The translations under genes and the position numbers were made by a program. Below the pieces are notes generated by a model. That model was given only the letters and a program-made list of their open reading frames with translations. It searched no databases and was not told the DNA's origin. From the NCBI GenBank assembly GCA_035574295.1, contig DATLYX010000049.1, forward strand, positions 22,335 to 86,334: 64,000 bases of DNA, read 5' to 3'. This stretch comes from PNAI01 sp035574295 (lineage in GTDB: Bacteria > Pseudomonadota > Alphaproteobacteria > Rhizobiales > Xanthobacteraceae). This document shows positions 41,959 to 50,645 of the stretch, one piece after another (position 1 is the stretch's first letter; every line of letters starts with the position of its first letter).

Positions 41959-42416
41959 GGGCAGGCTGTTTCCTTGCGCATGGTGACGCGGGCCACGAGC
42001 GTCCCGCCGGTGAAATAACCGGTGAAATTGATGACCGACGCCGACGCGGCATCCAAGCCAAGCTGCACCGTCACATCCGGGGTTCTCGCCGCCCCGGTGA
42101 ACTGGCAGTGATCGGTGGCCGTGCACTGATAGGAGTGCTGCGTGCCCGTCAAATACCCGGTCGCAATGGCGCAGACCTGCGCCTGAGTCAGGCTTTGATT
42201 CTGCACCGCCCATGTGCGCGCCGCTTCGCGCGCAGCATTGGTCATGTTGTTTTGCAGAAAGTAGATCAGCCCCCATTCGATGATGCCGAACACGACCAGC
42301 AGAAACAGCGGCATGATGATCGTGAACTCGACCAATGCGCCGCCGCTGTCGCTCTCATCCAGCGAAGGATCGCGCGGACGCGGCCGGCTTGACCAAATGC
42401 GGGCAAGTATCGACAT
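41955..42416 (-). CDS. tadE: TadE-family minor pilin/pseudopilin (first copy)
   Basis: 153 residues. The leader ends DESDSG, then G|ALVEF-type prepilin site (GGALVEFTIIMPLFLLVVFG, Glu at +5), a single transmembrane helix, and NNMTNAAREAARTWAV, the core of the TadE domain. The C-terminal domain again has Cys residues (QCTATDHC). It is clearly paralogous to the next gene, with the same length and layout, like a TadE/TadF pair. ATG 42416 (MSILARI) is preferred; a GTG at 42434 adds six residues. It is the first gene of the minus-strand operon and divergent from cpaE. Confidence 0.9.
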   Translation of the reverse strand: MSILARIWSSRPRPRDPSLDESDSGGALVEFTIIMPLFLLVVFGIIEWGLIYFLQNNMTNAAREAARTWAVQNQSLTQAQVCAIATGYLTGTQHSYQCTATDHCQFTGAARTPDVTVQLGLDAASASVINFTGYFTGGTLVARVTMRKETACP

Positions 42417-43004
42417 GCACGGTCTTTCGATCACAATCTTTCGATGGTGTCTTAGTGATTGATTTTCAATATCTAAAGTATTTCAACGGTGAATTATTTT
42501 GTCAACGATTGGGCGCTTCGCATTCACATCGAGTGACAAACTAGTTAATTCTTTGCCGCGGCCTGTTAAGTGTTAACATTTGAGCTGTCAACAGAAGCGT
42601 TTCGGCGGCTGTCCGGCGGACCGATCTCACGCCGTCCAGGCCGTGATTGACCTCAGGCTGCGGTGTGGGGTGGGCGCCGAAGGGGGCATTCTCCCCGCGA
42701 CCAGTGTTCACGTCGGACCGCCCGCCAAGACCGGCTGCAGGCGCGGCGGTCGGCGATCAGCCGACTGCGGCGCGAAAAGGTTTCGCACGTATGCTCAAAG
42801 CGACATCAAAGGCACAGCAGGCGAAAAAGCCTTGTGAACAATTGACTTTTGGCTTGCGGGGTTAACTCTCGTGCGCTCTTGTGGTCGCTGGAGCCAGGTT
42901 TTCCTGTTACCGATGCCCGATCAGAGCCCTCGGCGCACGCCGGGAAACCGGCCACCGCTGAGGGAGGCTTCCGGCGCGGCGAAAGTCACCTGCGGATACG
43001 GCAA
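42417..43004. promoter_or_regulatory. Divergent control region between tadE and cpaE
   Basis: 588 bp without a convincing gene. It is AT-rich from about 42440 to 42600, with GTTAATTC and GTTAAGTGTTAAC (about 42543 and 42567-42579), similar in flavour to the element upstream of flp. The right half is GC-rich and its frames look non-coding, although an in-frame extension of cpaE to 42849 cannot be fully excluded. Confidence 0.5.
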
Positions 43005-44189
43005 ATGCCCACCTACTTTTTGAGTACGAATCTCAGTGCCGAACAGAGCGCGTTGCTTGAAAAACGAATAAAGGCGGCTGTTCCGGACCTGGTTCGGATC
43101 GGCAGGCTTGAGGACGTGGCTCGCGACGCTGTCGTTCCGAACAGGGAGCCGTCCTATATCGTGCTCGTTGGTCCGGCGGACAACGACGCCTACCTCGAGC
43201 GGTTCATCAGCATTGCCACCCAATACCGCGACCAGTTTTTCTTCATTCTCATCAGCGACGACATCTCCGCCAATAACTACAAGCGGCTGGTTCGCACCGG
43301 CAGCGCCGACTGGGTCTCCATGGCCGGCGCGCCTCAGGAGATCACCGAGATTTTTGCCAAGCGTCGCATCGGCGCGTTGAGCTCGCAACCGACGGCCGCG
43401 GCAAATCAATTCGACCCCTGCACCATTGCTTTCGTGCCTGCCGCCGGCGGGGTGGGCAACACGACGCTGCTGGCGGAAATCGGCGTTGGGGCGAAGCTGC
43501 AGAAGGCGAACAAGGAGCGCCGGATTTGCGTCGTCGACCTCGATTTTCAGACCAGCCATATCTGCGACTATTTGGACATCGAACCGCGGCTGCAAATCCA
43601 GGAGATTTGCGAGAATCCGGAACGGCTGGACGCGCAACTGTTTGAGATTTTCGTCAGCCGCCACTCCAGCGGCCTCGACGTGTTCGCCGCCCCACGCAGC
43701 AAATTCGATTTCGCCAAGCTCGAAGTGGCCGCGCTTGACGCGCTGTTCGAGATGATTGCCAAGCATTACGAGCTGATCCTGATCGATTTGCCGGTTACCT
43801 GGTTCTCCTGGACCGGCGAGCTCATTGCCAATTCCAATGCCGTGGTGGTGACCGGGATCAACACCATTCCCTGCCTGCGGCAATTGTCGCAGACCCTGGC
43901 CGCCGTCCGCGAAGTCCGCACCACCGGCAATCCGGAATCGATCGCCGTCGTGATCAATCGCTGCGACCGCACCCTGCTCGGGGGCGTAGAGCGGCGCCAG
44001 CATGTGGAGAGCGTGCTCAGCGACGAGCAGGTGTTTTACGTGAGCAACGATCCGACGGCGGTATTGGAGAGCAGCAACACCGGCATGCCGCTCGCGGCCA
44101 GCGCCAATTCGCGCCGAATCTCCAAGGAGATTGCCGCTGTCGCCGCGTTCTGCCTGGGGGTCAAGGCCACCAAGGTAAAGGCCGCGTGA
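43005..44189 (+). CDS. cpaE: Flp pilus assembly protein CpaE (MinD/ParA-like)
   Basis: 394 residues. An N-terminal receiver-like region (about 1-125, FFFILISDDISANNYKRLVR) lacks phospho-acceptor features. A MinD/ParA-type ATPase fold follows. Its P-loop reads AAGGVGNTTLL (about 146-156), so the family's signature Lys at the start and the Walker Lys (Asn152) are both absent. The later ParA motifs RRICVVDLDFQTSHICDYL and ELILIDLPVTW are present. CpaE directs polar assembly of the Tad machinery. Start MPTYFLSTNL at 43005 is preferred over a frame open to 42849, although the Shine-Dalgarno is weak. cpaF follows after 246 bp. Confidence 0.92.
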   Translation: MPTYFLSTNLSAEQSALLEKRIKAAVPDLVRIGRLEDVARDAVVPNREPSYIVLVGPADNDAYLERFISIATQYRDQFFFILISDDISANNYKRLVRTGSADWVSMAGAPQEITEIFAKRRIGALSSQPTAAANQFDPCTIAFVPAAGGVGNTTLLAEIGVGAKLQKANKERRICVVDLDFQTSHICDYLDIEPRLQIQEICENPERLDAQLFEIFVSRHSSGLDVFAAPRSKFDFAKLEVAALDALFEMIAKHYELILIDLPVTWFSWTGELIANSNAVVVTGINTIPCLRQLSQTLAAVREVRTTGNPESIAVVINRCDRTLLGGVERRQHVESVLSDEQVFYVSNDPTAVLESSNTGMPLAASANSRRISKEIAAVAAFCLGVKATKVKAA

Positions 44190-44435
44190 ATTCGCCCGCG
44201 GGATGTTGGCTAAACATTAAGCTTACCCACAGCTTGTTAAGAATGCCCACAAGTAATTAAGGGTGAATACATTTAATTCTCTACAGCAACTGCCGCGCAA
44301 GCTAGACTTATTATGAAGTTGTAGTGCGGTAATCGCTGAATTCGCTTGCGGATTCTCAGCCGCAACTTGGCGCGAAGTTGAACGGCACCGAGGGTGCTTC
44401 CTCGGAGATGTTGGCGGAGAACGGGGAACATTTCC
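44190..44435. other. Intergenic region cpaE-cpaF
   Basis: 246 bp, AT-rich in its first 130 bp, with several TTAA tetranucleotides (CATTAAG, GTTAAG, ATTAAG, TTTAATT). It may carry a separate promoter for cpaF-tadB-tadC-tadD. No hairpin with a T-run was seen. Confidence 0.4.
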
Positions 44436-45824
44436 ATGAGCTTTCTCTTCGGCAGCACGAAGGCACCGGCACGCGCGCCGCAGGCCGTCCCGGCTGCGAT
44501 GGACGGCACGACCGTCGAGGCCAGCGACTTCTACCGCGATCTGATCGATCGCCGGCCGGCTTTGCTCGACGAGCGGCTCAAGCTGCACGCGCGCATCATC
44601 GACGAATTCAATCTGGCGCTTCTGGAAAAGATGCCGAAGGAGGAGCTTTTCCGGCACATTCGCGCCTACGTCGCCGATTATGTGCATGCGGAAAAAATCT
44701 CGCTCAACCAGAAGGAGCTGAGCGTCTTTACCGAGGAGATCATCAACGAGATGATCGGCTTCGGCCCGATCGAGCCGTTGCTCAAGGACCCGACCATCAA
44801 CGACATCTTGATCAACACGCACAAGCAGTGCTTCGTGGAGCGTTTTGGCAAGCTCTATCAGACCACGGTGCACTTCAAGGACGAGGCGCACCTTCTCCGT
44901 ATCATCAACCGCATCGTCGCCGGCATCGGCCGCCGCGTGGACGAATCTTCGCCCATGGTCGATGCACGATTGCCCGACGGCTCGCGCGTGAACATCGCCA
45001 TCCGGCCGATCGCTGTGGACGGCCCGCTGGTGTCCATCCGCAAATTCTCGGACAAGCCATTCTCGATGGATCGGCTGCTCGAGGTCGGCACTCTGCGCGC
45101 GCCGATGGTGGACCTGCTGCGCGCCGCCGCGGTCGGCAAGATCTCGCTGATCATCAGCGGCGGCACCGGCAGCGGCAAAACCACGCTGCTGAACGCGATA
45201 TCGGGATACATTCCCGACGGCGAGCGGCTGATCACCATCGAGGACGCCGCCGAGCTTCAGTTGCAACAGCCGCACATCTGCCGTCTTGAGACGCGCCCCG
45301 CCAACGCTGAGGGCAAGGGCGAGGTGCGCCAGCGCGAACTGGTCAAGAACGCGCTGCGCATGCGCCCGGACCGCATCATCGTCGGCGAATGCCGCGGCGA
45401 CGAGGCCTTCGACATGCTGCAGGCCATGAATACCGGCCATGAGGGCTCGTTGACCACCATCCATGCCAACAGCCCGCGCGACGCGCTCAAGCGTCTCGAG
45501 CAGATGGTGAGCATGGCCGGCATGCCCATGACGATACCCGCCATCCGCAGCCAGATCGCCTCGGCCATTCGCTTGGTGATCCAGTTGCAGCGGCTTCCCG
45601 ACGGCAAGCGCCGCGTGGTGAGCATCAGCGAGATCACCGGCATGGAAGGCGACGTGATCCAGATGCATGAGATCTACCGCTTCGTGAAGGAGCACACCGA
45701 CGAGAAGGGCAACATTCACGGCAGTTTCCGCGCCACCGGCATCCGGCCGCATTTCCTGAGCGAGCTCAAAGCCTATGGCATCGAGCTGCCGTCCAGCCAT
45801 TTCGACGCCTCGAAGCCGTTGTAA
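44436..45824 (+). CDS. cpaF: Flp pilus assembly ATPase CpaF/TadA
   Basis: 462 residues of the type II/IV secretion ATPase family. An N-terminal domain (about 60-150, LLEKMPKEELFRHIRAYVAD) is followed by INDILINTHKQCFVERFGKL. Walker A is SGGTGSGKTTLLNA with K248. The Asp box and His box follow: MRPDRIIVGECRGDEAFDML (Walker B) and GHEGSLTTIHANSPRDAL. It powers pilus extension and retraction at the inner membrane with TadB/TadC. The start at 44436 (MSFLFGS) follows GGGGAAC; an upstream frame begins at 44394 without support. Confidence 0.96.
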   Translation: MSFLFGSTKAPARAPQAVPAAMDGTTVEASDFYRDLIDRRPALLDERLKLHARIIDEFNLALLEKMPKEELFRHIRAYVADYVHAEKISLNQKELSVFTEEIINEMIGFGPIEPLLKDPTINDILINTHKQCFVERFGKLYQTTVHFKDEAHLLRIINRIVAGIGRRVDESSPMVDARLPDGSRVNIAIRPIAVDGPLVSIRKFSDKPFSMDRLLEVGTLRAPMVDLLRAAAVGKISLIISGGTGSGKTTLLNAISGYIPDGERLITIEDAAELQLQQPHICRLETRPANAEGKGEVRQRELVKNALRMRPDRIIVGECRGDEAFDMLQAMNTGHEGSLTTIHANSPRDALKRLEQMVSMAGMPMTIPAIRSQIASAIRLVIQLQRLPDGKRRVVSISEITGMEGDVIQMHEIYRFVKEHTDEKGNIHGSFRATGIRPHFLSELKAYGIELPSSHFDASKPL

Positions 45825-45835
45825 GGAGTTTTAAG

Positions 45836-46783
45836 TTGAACGAGATGTGGGTCATCTATGCGCTGATCGTCGGCGCCGTCCTGCTCGGTGTTCAAGGCGC
45901 GGTGCTGATGTTCCGCCACCGCAAGACGGATGCGGCGGTCAACCGCCGGCTGATGTTGACGGCGCAGGGCGCAAGCCCGAGCGTCGTGCTCGAGACCCTG
46001 CGCCGCGAACGCGGCTTTGGCGATTTTGATCGGCCGTTCCTCAGGAACCTGAGCGATTTTTGGACCCAGACCGGACTGCGCTTCGACATCAACAAGCTCG
46101 CCCTTGCCTGTTTTGCGCTCAGCATGACCTTTTTCCTGGTCTTTACGCTGGCGCTGGGCTTCAGCGTGATTGCATTGCTGCTCGCGGTGATCTGCGCCGT
46201 CGGCACATTGGTCCTGTTTCTGCAGGGGGTGCGCCGCAAGCGCATCGCGCAGTTTACCGAGCAGTTGCCGAACGCCATCGAGGTGATCGTACGCGGCGTG
46301 AAGGTGGGCTATCCGTTTTCCAGCGCGCTGACGCTGGTGGCGAAGGAAATGCCCGACCCGATCGGCACCGAGTTCGGCATGACCGCCGACGAAATCGCCT
46401 TCGGCCTCGACGTGGAGCGCGCGCTGGAAAACCTCTATCGCCGGGTCGGCCAAGAGGATCTGCTGTTCCTCATCATCGCCATCAGCATTCAGACCCAGAC
46501 CGGCGGACGGCTGGCCGAGATTCTCGGTCGTCTTGCCCGGCTGATCCGTAGCCGCGCCACGCTTCGCCTCAAGGTGAAGGCGCTCACCGCCGAGGGGCGG
46601 CTGACCGCGATCGTGCTCACCCTTATGCCGTTCATCCTGATCGCGATCATCAGCCTGCTGTCGCCCAACTATTTTGGCGGCATTGCCACGCATCCGGTGA
46701 CCGTGCCCGCGGCGATTCTGGGGCTCGGTCTGCTGCTGCTCGGCAACATCATCATGTACCGCATGGTCCATTTCAAATTCTAG
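45836..46783 (+). CDS. tadB: Flp pilus inner-membrane platform protein TadB
   Basis: 315 residues. Transmembrane helices are at about 5-23, 88-125 (a pair) and 265-310 (a pair). The T2SSF domain lies between, with EQLPNAIEVIVRGVKVGYPF and ISIQTQTGGRLAEILGRLA. TTG 45836 is taken as start because AAGGAG ends 7 bases upstream; the next ATG (45845) would lie too far. It forms the inner-membrane platform with TadC for CpaF. The gap to cpaF is 11 bp and to tadC 7 bp. Confidence 0.94.
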   Translation: MNEMWVIYALIVGAVLLGVQGAVLMFRHRKTDAAVNRRLMLTAQGASPSVVLETLRRERGFGDFDRPFLRNLSDFWTQTGLRFDINKLALACFALSMTFFLVFTLALGFSVIALLLAVICAVGTLVLFLQGVRRKRIAQFTEQLPNAIEVIVRGVKVGYPFSSALTLVAKEMPDPIGTEFGMTADEIAFGLDVERALENLYRRVGQEDLLFLIIAISIQTQTGGRLAEILGRLARLIRSRATLRLKVKALTAEGRLTAIVLTLMPFILIAIISLLSPNYFGGIATHPVTVPAAILGLGLLLLGNIIMYRMVHFKF

Positions 46784-46790
46784 GCCGCAG

Positions 46791-47714
46791 ATGTTCGATA
46801 CCACATCCGTCATCATCGTATTGCTGTCGTTCGGCGCTGTTGCGGCGCTGGTTTACGTTTTGGGTCGTTCGCTGGCGACGCAGATACAGATCCAGCGCCG
46901 GTTACCCGTTGCCGTCCGCGCCGGCGATTTCCGGGGCGGACCGCAGACTTCACGCCTGCAGGCATTCGTTGCCCGGCATTTCGATGAACGGCGTTTCGGA
47001 GTCGACAGCACTCTGCGCGGCAAGTTGCGTCGCGATCTGGTGCGGGCCGGCTTTTTCCGCGCCGACGCGCTGAACTATTACATCTTTGCGCGCATCGCGC
47101 TGGTAATCGTTCTGCCGTTTCTGACCTACGCCTTCACGCAGGCCTTCCTGCAGGACGTCCCGCTGCTCTTGCGCTTCGTGGTTCTGCTGATTGCCTTGGT
47201 GATCGCGATCCTGGGGCCAGACGCCTATCTGTCGCGCCGCCAGCGCGCCATGTCCGAACGCTATCGGCAGGTGTTCCCGGATTTTCTCGACCTGCTCACC
47301 GTTTGTGTGGACGCCGGCTTGAGCCTTGAAGCGGCGATGGACCGCGTCACCGGCCATCTGTCGAAACAGAGCCGGGAATTCGGATTGAACCTGATGATGG
47401 TCGGCGCCGAGACGCGCGCCGGGCGCACCATGGTCGAGGCGCTCGAATCCATGGCCGACCGCCTGGGCATCGACGAGGCTCAATCCTTGGTGCTCGTCCT
47501 GCGTCAATCGCTTGAGCTTGGCAGCGATGTGGGCGAGGCGCTGCACGTCTTTAGCGATGAAATGCGGGCTAAACGCCTGCTCCGGGCGGAGGAGCTGGCC
47601 AACAAACTTCCTGTGAAAATGACGTTTCCGCTGGGGTTATTCATTTTCCCCGTGATTCTGCTTGTTGTATTGTTGCCGGTAGGTATCCGGCTGGTAAGTC
47701 TGATCTTCCGGTAG
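46791..47714 (+). CDS. tadC: Flp pilus inner-membrane platform protein TadC
   Basis: 307 residues, same architecture as TadB: an N-terminal helix, a central helix pair (about 95-145), then the T2SSF domain and a C-terminal pair. The domain contains FPDFLDLLTVCVDAGLSLEA and QSLELGSDVGEALHVFSDEM. It is the partner of TadB. ATG 46791 follows the tadB stop after 7 bp; tadD begins 13 bp later. Confidence 0.94.
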   Translation: MFDTTSVIIVLLSFGAVAALVYVLGRSLATQIQIQRRLPVAVRAGDFRGGPQTSRLQAFVARHFDERRFGVDSTLRGKLRRDLVRAGFFRADALNYYIFARIALVIVLPFLTYAFTQAFLQDVPLLLRFVVLLIALVIAILGPDAYLSRRQRAMSERYRQVFPDFLDLLTVCVDAGLSLEAAMDRVTGHLSKQSREFGLNLMMVGAETRAGRTMVEALESMADRLGIDEAQSLVLVLRQSLELGSDVGEALHVFSDEMRAKRLLRAEELANKLPVKMTFPLGLFIFPVILLVVLLPVGIRLVSLIFR

Positions 47715-47727
47715 GAGCGTATCGAAC

Positions 47728-48294
47728 ATGGCGCAATGCAAGCGAAGGGTGGGGGCGCTGCCCGCGATGTTTGGCTCGCTCCTGGGCTTAGCTCTTGCCG
47801 GGTGCGAAACGACGGCCGACGGACCGCCGCCGTCGGCGCCGCCTCCGCCGGCGCTGACCTCGACGCAGGCCCCCACGACCGTCACCGTGGAAGAGCCCGG
47901 CAACGCAAAATACTATCCGTCCGACGAAGCCGTCCGCCTCGGCATCGAGAATTTCAATCGCGGCAATTACGGGGTGGCCGAGCGTCACTTCCGTGACGCG
48001 GTCGAACGCGCACCGCGCGATGTGACCGCATGGGTGGGCCTCGCCGCAAGCTATGATCGCCTCGGGCGCTTTGATCTCGCCGACCGCGCCTACCGCTACG
48101 CGATCAGGCTGGCCGGCCACACGCCGCAGATCCTGAACAATCAGGGCTATTCCTACATGTTGCGGGGCAACTACGTGCGGGCGCGGCAGCTTCTGACCAG
48201 AGCCAACACCATGGATCCCAACAACCCGGTGATCCTGAACAACCTGCAGCTCCTGGACGGCAGCCGGCAATTCGTCCGCCGCGACAATTACTGA
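47728..48294 (+). CDS. tadD: Tad-locus TPR lipoprotein TadD
   Basis: 188 residues. A lipoprotein signal peptide (lipobox LAGC, Cys about 26) is followed by a Pro-rich linker (DGPPPSAPPPPALT) and about three TPR units. These are IENFNRGNYGVAERHFRDAV, AWVGLAASYDRLGRFDLADR and ILNNQGYSYMLRGNYVRARQ. TadD is an outer-membrane-associated pilotin-like protein needed for secretin assembly. It is the last gene of cpaF-tadB-tadC-tadD and is convergent with the prepilin peptidase gene, 19 bp between stops. Confidence 0.93.
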   Translation: MAQCKRRVGALPAMFGSLLGLALAGCETTADGPPPSAPPPPALTSTQAPTTVTVEEPGNAKYYPSDEAVRLGIENFNRGNYGVAERHFRDAVERAPRDVTAWVGLAASYDRLGRFDLADRAYRYAIRLAGHTPQILNNQGYSYMLRGNYVRARQLLTRANTMDPNNPVILNNLQLLDGSRQFVRRDNY

Positions 48295-48313
48295 TCGGGT
48301 CGCGGTCCGCGAG

Positions 48314-48793
48314 TCAGAATCCGCTCCATTTCAGCACGAATACGCCGATCAGCGCCGCCGCGACCGACGGCGCGAATGCCAGCACCGTGCGTCCGCGCAC
48401 CATCCGCACCGCCACCAGTCCGAATTTGGCCGCGGCCACGTGAATGCAGGCGAACAGCAGCAACAGCAGCGAGAACGGCAGCGCATAGCGATCGCCGGCC
48501 CAGAGAAAGCCCACCGAAAGGATTTTGACATCACCCCCGCCGAGCCAGCCGCGCGCATAGAAGATCAAAAGAACCGCGAACATCAACAGACCGATGCCGA
48601 CGTTCCAATAGGCGCGTACCCATTCGCCCGAAACGAAGGCATAGACGCCATAGAGGCAGGCGATGGCGATCACGATCTCGTTGCGGATCTTGTATTCGCG
48701 CAAATCGTTGACCGCCACATAGAACAAGATAGTCGCCGTGACCACGAGGACAGCGTTTGCAAGAAAAGTCTGCAGATGGGTCATGGGGATCAT
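48314..48793 (-). CDS. cpaA: Prepilin peptidase CpaA/TadV (A24 family)
   Basis: 159 residues with about four to five transmembrane helices and no methyltransferase domain, as expected for the short Tad-type enzyme. The two aspartate-protease motifs are visible: VAVNDLREYKIRN (first Asp about 28) and LGGGDVKILSVGF (GxGD, second Asp about 88). It removes the leader from the Flp pilin and probably from the TadE-type proteins. ATG 48793 and ATG 48784 (MTHLQTF) are both possible; neither has a clear Shine-Dalgarno. It lies on the opposite strand from the tad operon that it serves. Confidence 0.93.
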   Translation of the reverse strand: MIPMTHLQTFLANAVLVVTATILFYVAVNDLREYKIRNEIVIAIACLYGVYAFVSGEWVRAYWNVGIGLLMFAVLLIFYARGWLGGGDVKILSVGFLWAGDRYALPFSLLLLLFACIHVAAAKFGLVAVRMVRGRTVLAFAPSVAAALIGVFVLKWSGF

Positions 48794-48851
48794 TTCGCAG
48801 AGCTGCAGGCGCCGCTATGGCGTAGGGGGTAAGGCCGACCGCAACCGGGGT

Positions 48852-49364
48852 TCACATCCGGCGTCCCGCGCGCAGATAGAACAGATGCGACGCGGCGCTG
48901 GAGTACAGGCACGGAATCAACATCGCCAACAGCACGAGCACATGCGGTCCGGAGCTTAAAGTCAATGCGGACCACGACAACGCTGCGTAGAACCGCGACG
49001 AGTCGAGGGAGGCGGCCACAAGCGCCGGGGTTTCCACCAGGTGCCAAGCGTAGGCCAAGAACAGCGCATAGATCAGGCTCAGGTTGCTTGCAGCGGCGAC
49101 CATCAGCGGACGCCGCCGCGCCACACCGACACAGGCCAGGAAGAGAATCGGCAGCGCCACCCCGAAGAGCTGAAAGTACGGAATGGCGAACCGATCGCTG
49201 AGCACATAATGGCTGCGCTGGAACAGGCCGAACACTTCAAGATTGAGATACCAGGCAAAGGCCGAGGAAGGTTTTTGCGCGAGTGCGTAGGCCGCCGCTT
49301 CCGCGGCCGCGATCATAGCTGCCACGACCACTGGGCCGACAAGCTGTGATTTTGCCAATTGCAT
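48852..49364 (-). CDS. Hypothetical membrane protein
   Basis: 170 residues with about four predicted transmembrane helices (roughly 8-30, 62-83, 90-110, 130-155) and a short basic tail. A tryptophan/tyrosine-rich loop, FAWYLNLEVFGLFQRSHYVL, lies between the first two helices. It was not recognised as a known family. It lies 58 bp upstream of the prepilin peptidase on the same strand and could be co-transcribed with it, but no pilus role is indicated by the sequence itself. Confidence 0.7.
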   Translation of the reverse strand: MQLAKSQLVGPVVVAAMIAAAEAAAYALAQKPSSAFAWYLNLEVFGLFQRSHYVLSDRFAIPYFQLFGVALPILFLACVGVARRRPLMVAAASNLSLIYALFLAYAWHLVETPALVAASLDSSRFYAALSWSALTLSSGPHVLVLLAMLIPCLYSSAASHLFYLRAGRRM

Positions 49365-49531
49365 CGCGCACAGCCATAAGGGGCAGAGGTCTCCGCCCGG
49401 TTAACTTTGCGCAAGTCGACGCGCGGACGTGGTTAAGCAATTCTGTCGCTGGGCATGGCGGAGGGCGACTGCGGCGAAGGCCTGGCTTTTGCGCTTGAAA
49501 CGGCAGCCGATAGGAGGCCGCGCAGCACCTC

Positions 49532-49605
49532 TGGAGGCCACGGCCGGAATTGAACCGGCGTACCCGGTTTTGCAGACCGGTGCGTAACCACTCCGCCACG
49601 TGGCC
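49532..49605 (-). tRNA. tRNA-Cys (anticodon GCA)
   Basis: On the minus strand a 74-nt cloverleaf is read. Acceptor GGCCACG pairs with CGTGGCC, the D arm includes GGCGGAGTGG, the anticodon loop is CTGCAAA, and the T arm is CCGG-TTCAATT-CCGG. The 3' end TCCA is encoded. The anticodon GCA decodes UGC/UGU. Confidence 0.96.
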
Positions 49606-49755
49606 TTTGAGGAACCTGCACACTTTACACTTGATAACCCGACAGAGACCGCAAGCTATATATAAGCATGCCCTCGCGCACAACACCACGCGCTTGCCTT
49701 TTCGCTGTCATTGCCGCAAAAGTCGCGGCCTGACGACGGCTTTGCGAAGGATACG

Positions 49756-50421
49756 ATGCCCGATTTTGCCGCCATGCGCCGCGCGATGATCGACGGTCAG
49801 GTACGCACCGGCAACGTCACGGACTTGCGGGTCATCGCCGCCATGCTCGATCTGCCGCGCGAGCGTTTCGTGTCGCCGGACAAGGCCGAGCTGGCCTATG
49901 TTGACCTCGATCTTTCCGTCGGCGGGTCTGGCCGACCGGCACGCTGGCTGCTCAAACCCATGGTGCTTGCCAGACTCTTGCAGGCGGCGCAGGTACGTGA
50001 GGGCGACCGCGTGCTCGATATCGGCGCGGCAACCGGTTATTCGTCCGCAGTGTTGGGTCGTCTGGCAGGCTCGGTGGTGGCACTGGAGGAAGATCCCGAC
50101 CTCGCACAGGCTGCGAAACGGACGCTGGCCGAGCTCGGGCTCGGTAACGTCACCGTGGTCAACGGACCGCTGCGCGTTGGCTGGCCGAAGGGCGGGCCAT
50201 ACGATCTCATCCTGCTCGAAGGCGCAACCGAGATTGTGCCGCATCATTTGCAGGCTCAATTGAAGGAGGGCGGGCGTCTGCTCTGCGTGCTGCGTCGTGG
50301 CGCCGCAGGCCGTGCCATGCTCTACCGCGTGCAAGCCGGTGAGCTCAGCGGCTGGCCGGTATTCGACGCAATGGCGCCGGTACTGCCGGGTTTTGAACAG
50401 GTGCCGGAATTCGTCTTTTAG
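49756..50421 (+). CDS. Protein-L-isoaspartate O-methyltransferase (PCMT) family protein
   Basis: 221 residues. A SAM-binding Rossmann fold is visible with motif I RVLDIGAATGYSSAVL (about 96-111), VVALEEDPDLA as motif post I, and YDLILLEGATEIVP as motif II. MIDGQVRTGNVTD is the PCMT N-terminal signature. The SAM motif DIGAATG differs from the DIGTGSG of classical Pcm. This subgroup is often found directly upstream of a TolC-type gene in Hyphomicrobiales, as here, so the real target may not be isoaspartate. GAAGG precedes ATG 49756. Confidence 0.9.
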   Translation: MPDFAAMRRAMIDGQVRTGNVTDLRVIAAMLDLPRERFVSPDKAELAYVDLDLSVGGSGRPARWLLKPMVLARLLQAAQVREGDRVLDIGAATGYSSAVLGRLAGSVVALEEDPDLAQAAKRTLAELGLGNVTVVNGPLRVGWPKGGPYDLILLEGATEIVPHHLQAQLKEGGRLLCVLRRGAAGRAMLYRVQAGELSGWPVFDAMAPVLPGFEQVPEFVF

Positions 50422-50645
50422 CTGGCCGCTTGGTGCCTTTTGGGTAAACTGTGACTGTGGCGCATGCGCAGCAGTCGGCCCGGTCTTGCGCTCCGCTGGG
50501 GGCGCAGGGGGTTTCAAGGCAGCGGCCGCACGATAAGATGTGGCAAATCGAGTTGCTTGCGTGATGCTTTGATGTGGAGTGCCGATGAGCACGGCAAACG
50601 TGCACAGCGGGGGCGGCCGGGGTGTGCGTTGGTGGGGTTGTGTGG

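Noticed and set aside
42580..42837. 85-codon frame between tadE and cpaE
   Set aside because: It has mixed Arg/Gly/Cys content without structure or Shine-Dalgarno and lies in a divergent control region.
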